DNA of 8,644 bases from Candidatus Hydrogenedentota bacterium (GTDB lineage Bacteria; Hydrogenedentota; Hydrogenedentia; Hydrogenedentales; SLHB01), in contig DUZM01000113.1 of NCBI GenBank assembly GCA_013349485.1, positions 1-8,644 on the forward strand. Direction: 5' to 3'. Every line of letters starts with the position of its first letter. Within the stretch, counting starts at the first letter, position 1. The notes beneath the pieces are model-generated. The model saw only the letters and a program-made list of their open reading frames with translations. It did no database searches and had not been told where the DNA came from. Of this stretch, positions 7,033 to 8,644 are shown piece after piece. The position numbers and the translations under genes are program-made.

Positions 7033-7403
7033 GTCTAAATCCTGTATCTTCTACATAACAGCCGAGCGTCCGGGCGTTCGCGCAGGTGGTTCCGGAGGGC
7101 TCTGCCGGTATTCACGGCCGTCTCCTCCGTGGTCATTGCGAGGAGCAAGTCTTCGAGCGACGTGGCAATCACTTTCCGCAGCGACCCGAATGCACTTGGC
7201 GAGAAGTGATTGCTTCGTCGAAGACTCCTCGCAATGACGAGGGAGCGTTTTTCTTTGGTCTCGAGGGTCGGGTCTCACCACGCCAAAGCCAATGCCCCGT
7301 TTGAATTCCCCTTTTTCAAGCAACGCCCTTACCACAAGAAAGGTCAGCCAGACTTTCCGCTAAAACTCCGTCGTGCCAGTGGCCGCGCTATCCGTAATTT
7401 CAC
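7033..7403. other. Gap between permease genes holding a dispersed repeat
   Basis: This gap of 371 bp contains the palindromic element at 7132-7238. The rest shows no supported gene. A minus frame across 7051-7335 is open, but its translation includes CEESSTKQS and CHVARRLAPRND, the recognisable spurious translation of this repeat family. No promoter of good quality was seen for oppC, so oppC probably depends on read-through from oppB. Confidence 0.6.
7132..7238. repeat. Palindromic dispersed repeat element (GTCATTGCGAGGAG type)
   Basis: This is an imperfect inverted repeat. The left arm (7132-7174) starts GTCATTGCGAGGAG and ends GCAATCACTT. The right arm (7204-7238), read in reverse complement, also starts GTCATTGCGAGGAG, then matches TCTTCGA, and ends GCAATCACTT. 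The left arm carries a few extra bases in its middle. The central 29 bp (7175-7203) would form the loop. Elements beginning GTCATTGCGAGG and ending in GCAATC occur as dispersed intergenic palindromes in many unrelated bacteria and are often mis-annotated as small proteins. Transcribed, it would fold into a long hairpin between oppB and oppC in the mRNA. Confidence 0.85.
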
Positions 7404-8321
7404 TTACCTGACGCGGAGCCGGGGGTCAAGCCACGCTTGGGCAACGTCTACAACAAGATTTAACACGAGGATCAGGGTCGCGTAAAAGACCACCGTCCCG
7501 AGCACCATCGTGTAGTCGCGGGAAAAGGCGGCGTTCACGAACTCGCGGCCGAGTCCGGGCACCTGAAAGATTTTCTCGACGACGAACGAGCCGGTGAGGA
7601 GTCCGGCGGCCGCGGGTCCCATGAACGACACGACGGGCTGGAGTCCGCCGCGAAGGCCATGGCGCACGACGACGCCGGCCTCGGACACGCCCTTAGCCCG
7701 CGCGGTTCGTATGAAATCCTGGGACATAATCTCGAGCATGCCCGCCCGACTCAGTCTGGCCACGTAGGCGGCGTAGGTTGCGCCGAGCGTAACGGCCGGG
7801 AGCAACTTATCGACGGGGCGTTCCCAGCCGGCCACGGGCAGCCATTTGAACCACAGCGCGAACACGAGCACGAGTAGCGGGCCCAACACGAAGTTGGGCA
7901 CGCATATGCCGGCCATTGCCGCCGACATGGGCACGTAGTCCGTGGCCCGGTTGGGCCGCAGCGACGCGACAACGCCGCAACCCACGCCGACGGCGAGGGT
8001 CACGAGAATGGCGTACAGGCCCAGTTCGAGCGATACGGGGAACCGCAACGCGATCCATTCTGTCACGGAACGACTGGGCTGTTTCATGGACGGCCCGAGG
8101 TCGCCTTTGAGAAGGCCCACAAGGTAGTCGAGGTACTGGAGATACAGCGGCGCGTCGAGGTTGTAATGGGTCTCGAGTTGCTGGCGTACGGATGGCGACA
8201 CGGCTTTGTCCGCATCGAATGGCCCGCCCGGCGCAAGACGCACCAGAAAAAACGTGATGGTGACGATGGCAAACAACACCGGAACAAAGCCGGCGGCCCG
8301 GCGCAACACGAATTTAGCCAT
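7404..8321 (-). CDS. oppB: Oligopeptide/dipeptide ABC transporter permease, OppB/DppB type
   Basis: This 305-residue permease is the second pore subunit. It has the OppB hallmark start, MAKFVLRRAAGFVPVLFAIVTITFFLVRLAPGGPF, with the first membrane helix at about 9-29. Residues 53-76 hold the usual YNLDAPLYLQYLDYLVGLLKGDLG, and RFPVSLELG at 93-101 precedes the second helix. The EAA loop is at about 201-232 (QDFIRTARAKGVSEAGVVVRHGLR). The C-terminal region has FQVPGLGREFVNAAFSRDYTMVLG and ends WLDPRLRV, all typical. Length is normal. ATG 8321-8319 is preceded by GGAG on the minus strand (8332-8329) with 7-nt spacing. The start overlaps the end of the binding-protein gene by 8 nt, indicating translational coupling. 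Confidence 0.95.
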   Translation of the reverse strand: MAKFVLRRAAGFVPVLFAIVTITFFLVRLAPGGPFDADKAVSPSVRQQLETHYNLDAPLYLQYLDYLVGLLKGDLGPSMKQPSRSVTEWIALRFPVSLELGLYAILVTLAVGVGCGVVASLRPNRATDYVPMSAAMAGICVPNFVLGPLLVLVFALWFKWLPVAGWERPVDKLLPAVTLGATYAAYVARLSRAGMLEIMSQDFIRTARAKGVSEAGVVVRHGLRGGLQPVVSFMGPAAAGLLTGSFVVEKIFQVPGLGREFVNAAFSRDYTMVLGTVVFYATLILVLNLVVDVAQAWLDPRLRVR

Positions 8322-8644
8322 CGCGCCGCTCCGGGTTCTGGGGGGAGGCGTGCTCGAAATAGAGGTCCTTGAACGAGATATAGCCGAGCACGTTGGTGTT
8401 CCAGCCTTTGACGTCGGGCGATTTTAAATACACGCGCCGGTAGAAGTAGATAGGGATCAGCGGGGCGTCGGCCAGCAACATTGCTTCGGCCTGTTGGAAC
8501 AGGTCCACTCGCCGGTTCGCATCGGGTTCGCAGGCGGCCCCGGCGATGAGCGAGTCGTAGGCCTCGCTGCTGTATCCGGTGCGGTTGTTGCCGTTGCCGG
8601 TGGTGAAGCATTCGAGGAAATTGATCGGATCGATGAAATCGCCG
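8314..8644 (-). CDS. oppA: Peptide ABC transporter substrate-binding protein (OppA-like, SBP family 5), C-terminal 109 residues
   Basis: This frame enters from the right edge and ends at TAA 8316-8314; the N-terminal part, including the signal peptide, lies outside the window. The visible part is the C-terminal lobe of a family 5 solute-binding protein: DFIDPINFLECFTTGNGNNRTGYS, a YDSLI element, then RRVDLFQQAEAMLLADAPLIPIYFYRRVYL and a closing GWNTNVLGYISFKDLYFE. The sequence order matches the end of OppA, with the D-P-I-N-F segment, the QAE-ML-D-APLIPIY helix-strand and the final K-L-Y stretch. These proteins bind peptides in the periplasm, or at the surface as lipoproteins, and deliver them to OppBC. 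Its end overlaps oppB by 8 nt, so the two are one operon. Confidence 0.9.
   Translation of the reverse strand, partial: GDFIDPINFLECFTTGNGNNRTGYSSEAYDSLIAGAACEPDANRRVDLFQQAEAMLLADAPLIPIYFYRRVYLKSPDVKGWNTNVLGYISFKDLYFEHASPQNPERRDG

Noticed and set aside
7132..7238. CRISPR array
   Set aside because: There are only two arms, in inverted rather than direct orientation, with one central spacer. This is a palindromic element.
7204..7252. Intrinsic terminator formed by the repeat hairpin and the T-run at 7248-7252
   Set aside because: The T-run is on the plus strand and separated from the stem by 9 nt, and no plus-strand gene precedes it. It cannot end the minus-strand opp transcript.
7051..7335. 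Minus-strand small protein between oppB and oppC
   Set aside because: The translation contains the typical spurious peptide of the palindromic repeat (CEESSTKQS and APRND segments); the DNA is a repeat, not a gene.

Overview
This is a bacterial window: promoters of sigma70 type, Shine-Dalgarno sites, short intergenic gaps and Sec-type signal peptides are all visible. Nothing fixes the lineage. The mix of DUF1573-like, FlgD-Ig-like and STN-like exported proteins would suit a Gram-negative, environmentally derived genome such as a Planctomycetota or Hydrogenedentota relative, but that is a low-confidence guess.

Layout. (1) Positions 1-147 (minus) hold the N-terminus of an exported protein that runs off the left edge. 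A near-perfect promoter drives it (TTGACA-17-TAATAT, 204-232). (2) Positions 233-1117 carry no convincing gene. They contain a second good promoter on the plus strand (703-732), followed by a long G-rich, C-poor leader. (3) Positions 1118-5972 are a co-directional cassette of four genes, each with an N-terminal signal peptide or export-like hydrophobic segment: an orphan six-cysteine protein, a protein with a stand-alone STN-like region and a helical C-terminal half, a DUF1573 protein with the SCGC motif, and a protein with two FlgD-like Ig modules. (4) Positions 5973-6156 are a G-rich, C-poor convergent junction. (5) Positions 6157-8644 (minus) are an oligopeptide-type ABC importer operon in the order oppA (C-terminal part only), oppB, oppC. 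A 107-bp palindromic dispersed repeat of the GTCATTGCGAGGAG type sits between the two permease genes. No ATPase gene lies downstream of oppC.

How the genes work together. The importer genes have the usual division of labour: OppA binds peptide and OppB and OppC form the pore. The ATPases must be encoded upstream of this window or elsewhere. The four-gene cassette looks like one transcription unit making a set of periplasmic, cell-surface or secreted proteins. None of the four is recognisable as an enzyme, so a structural, adhesive or envelope-assembly role is the natural inference. This cassette is the least explained and most interesting part of the window.
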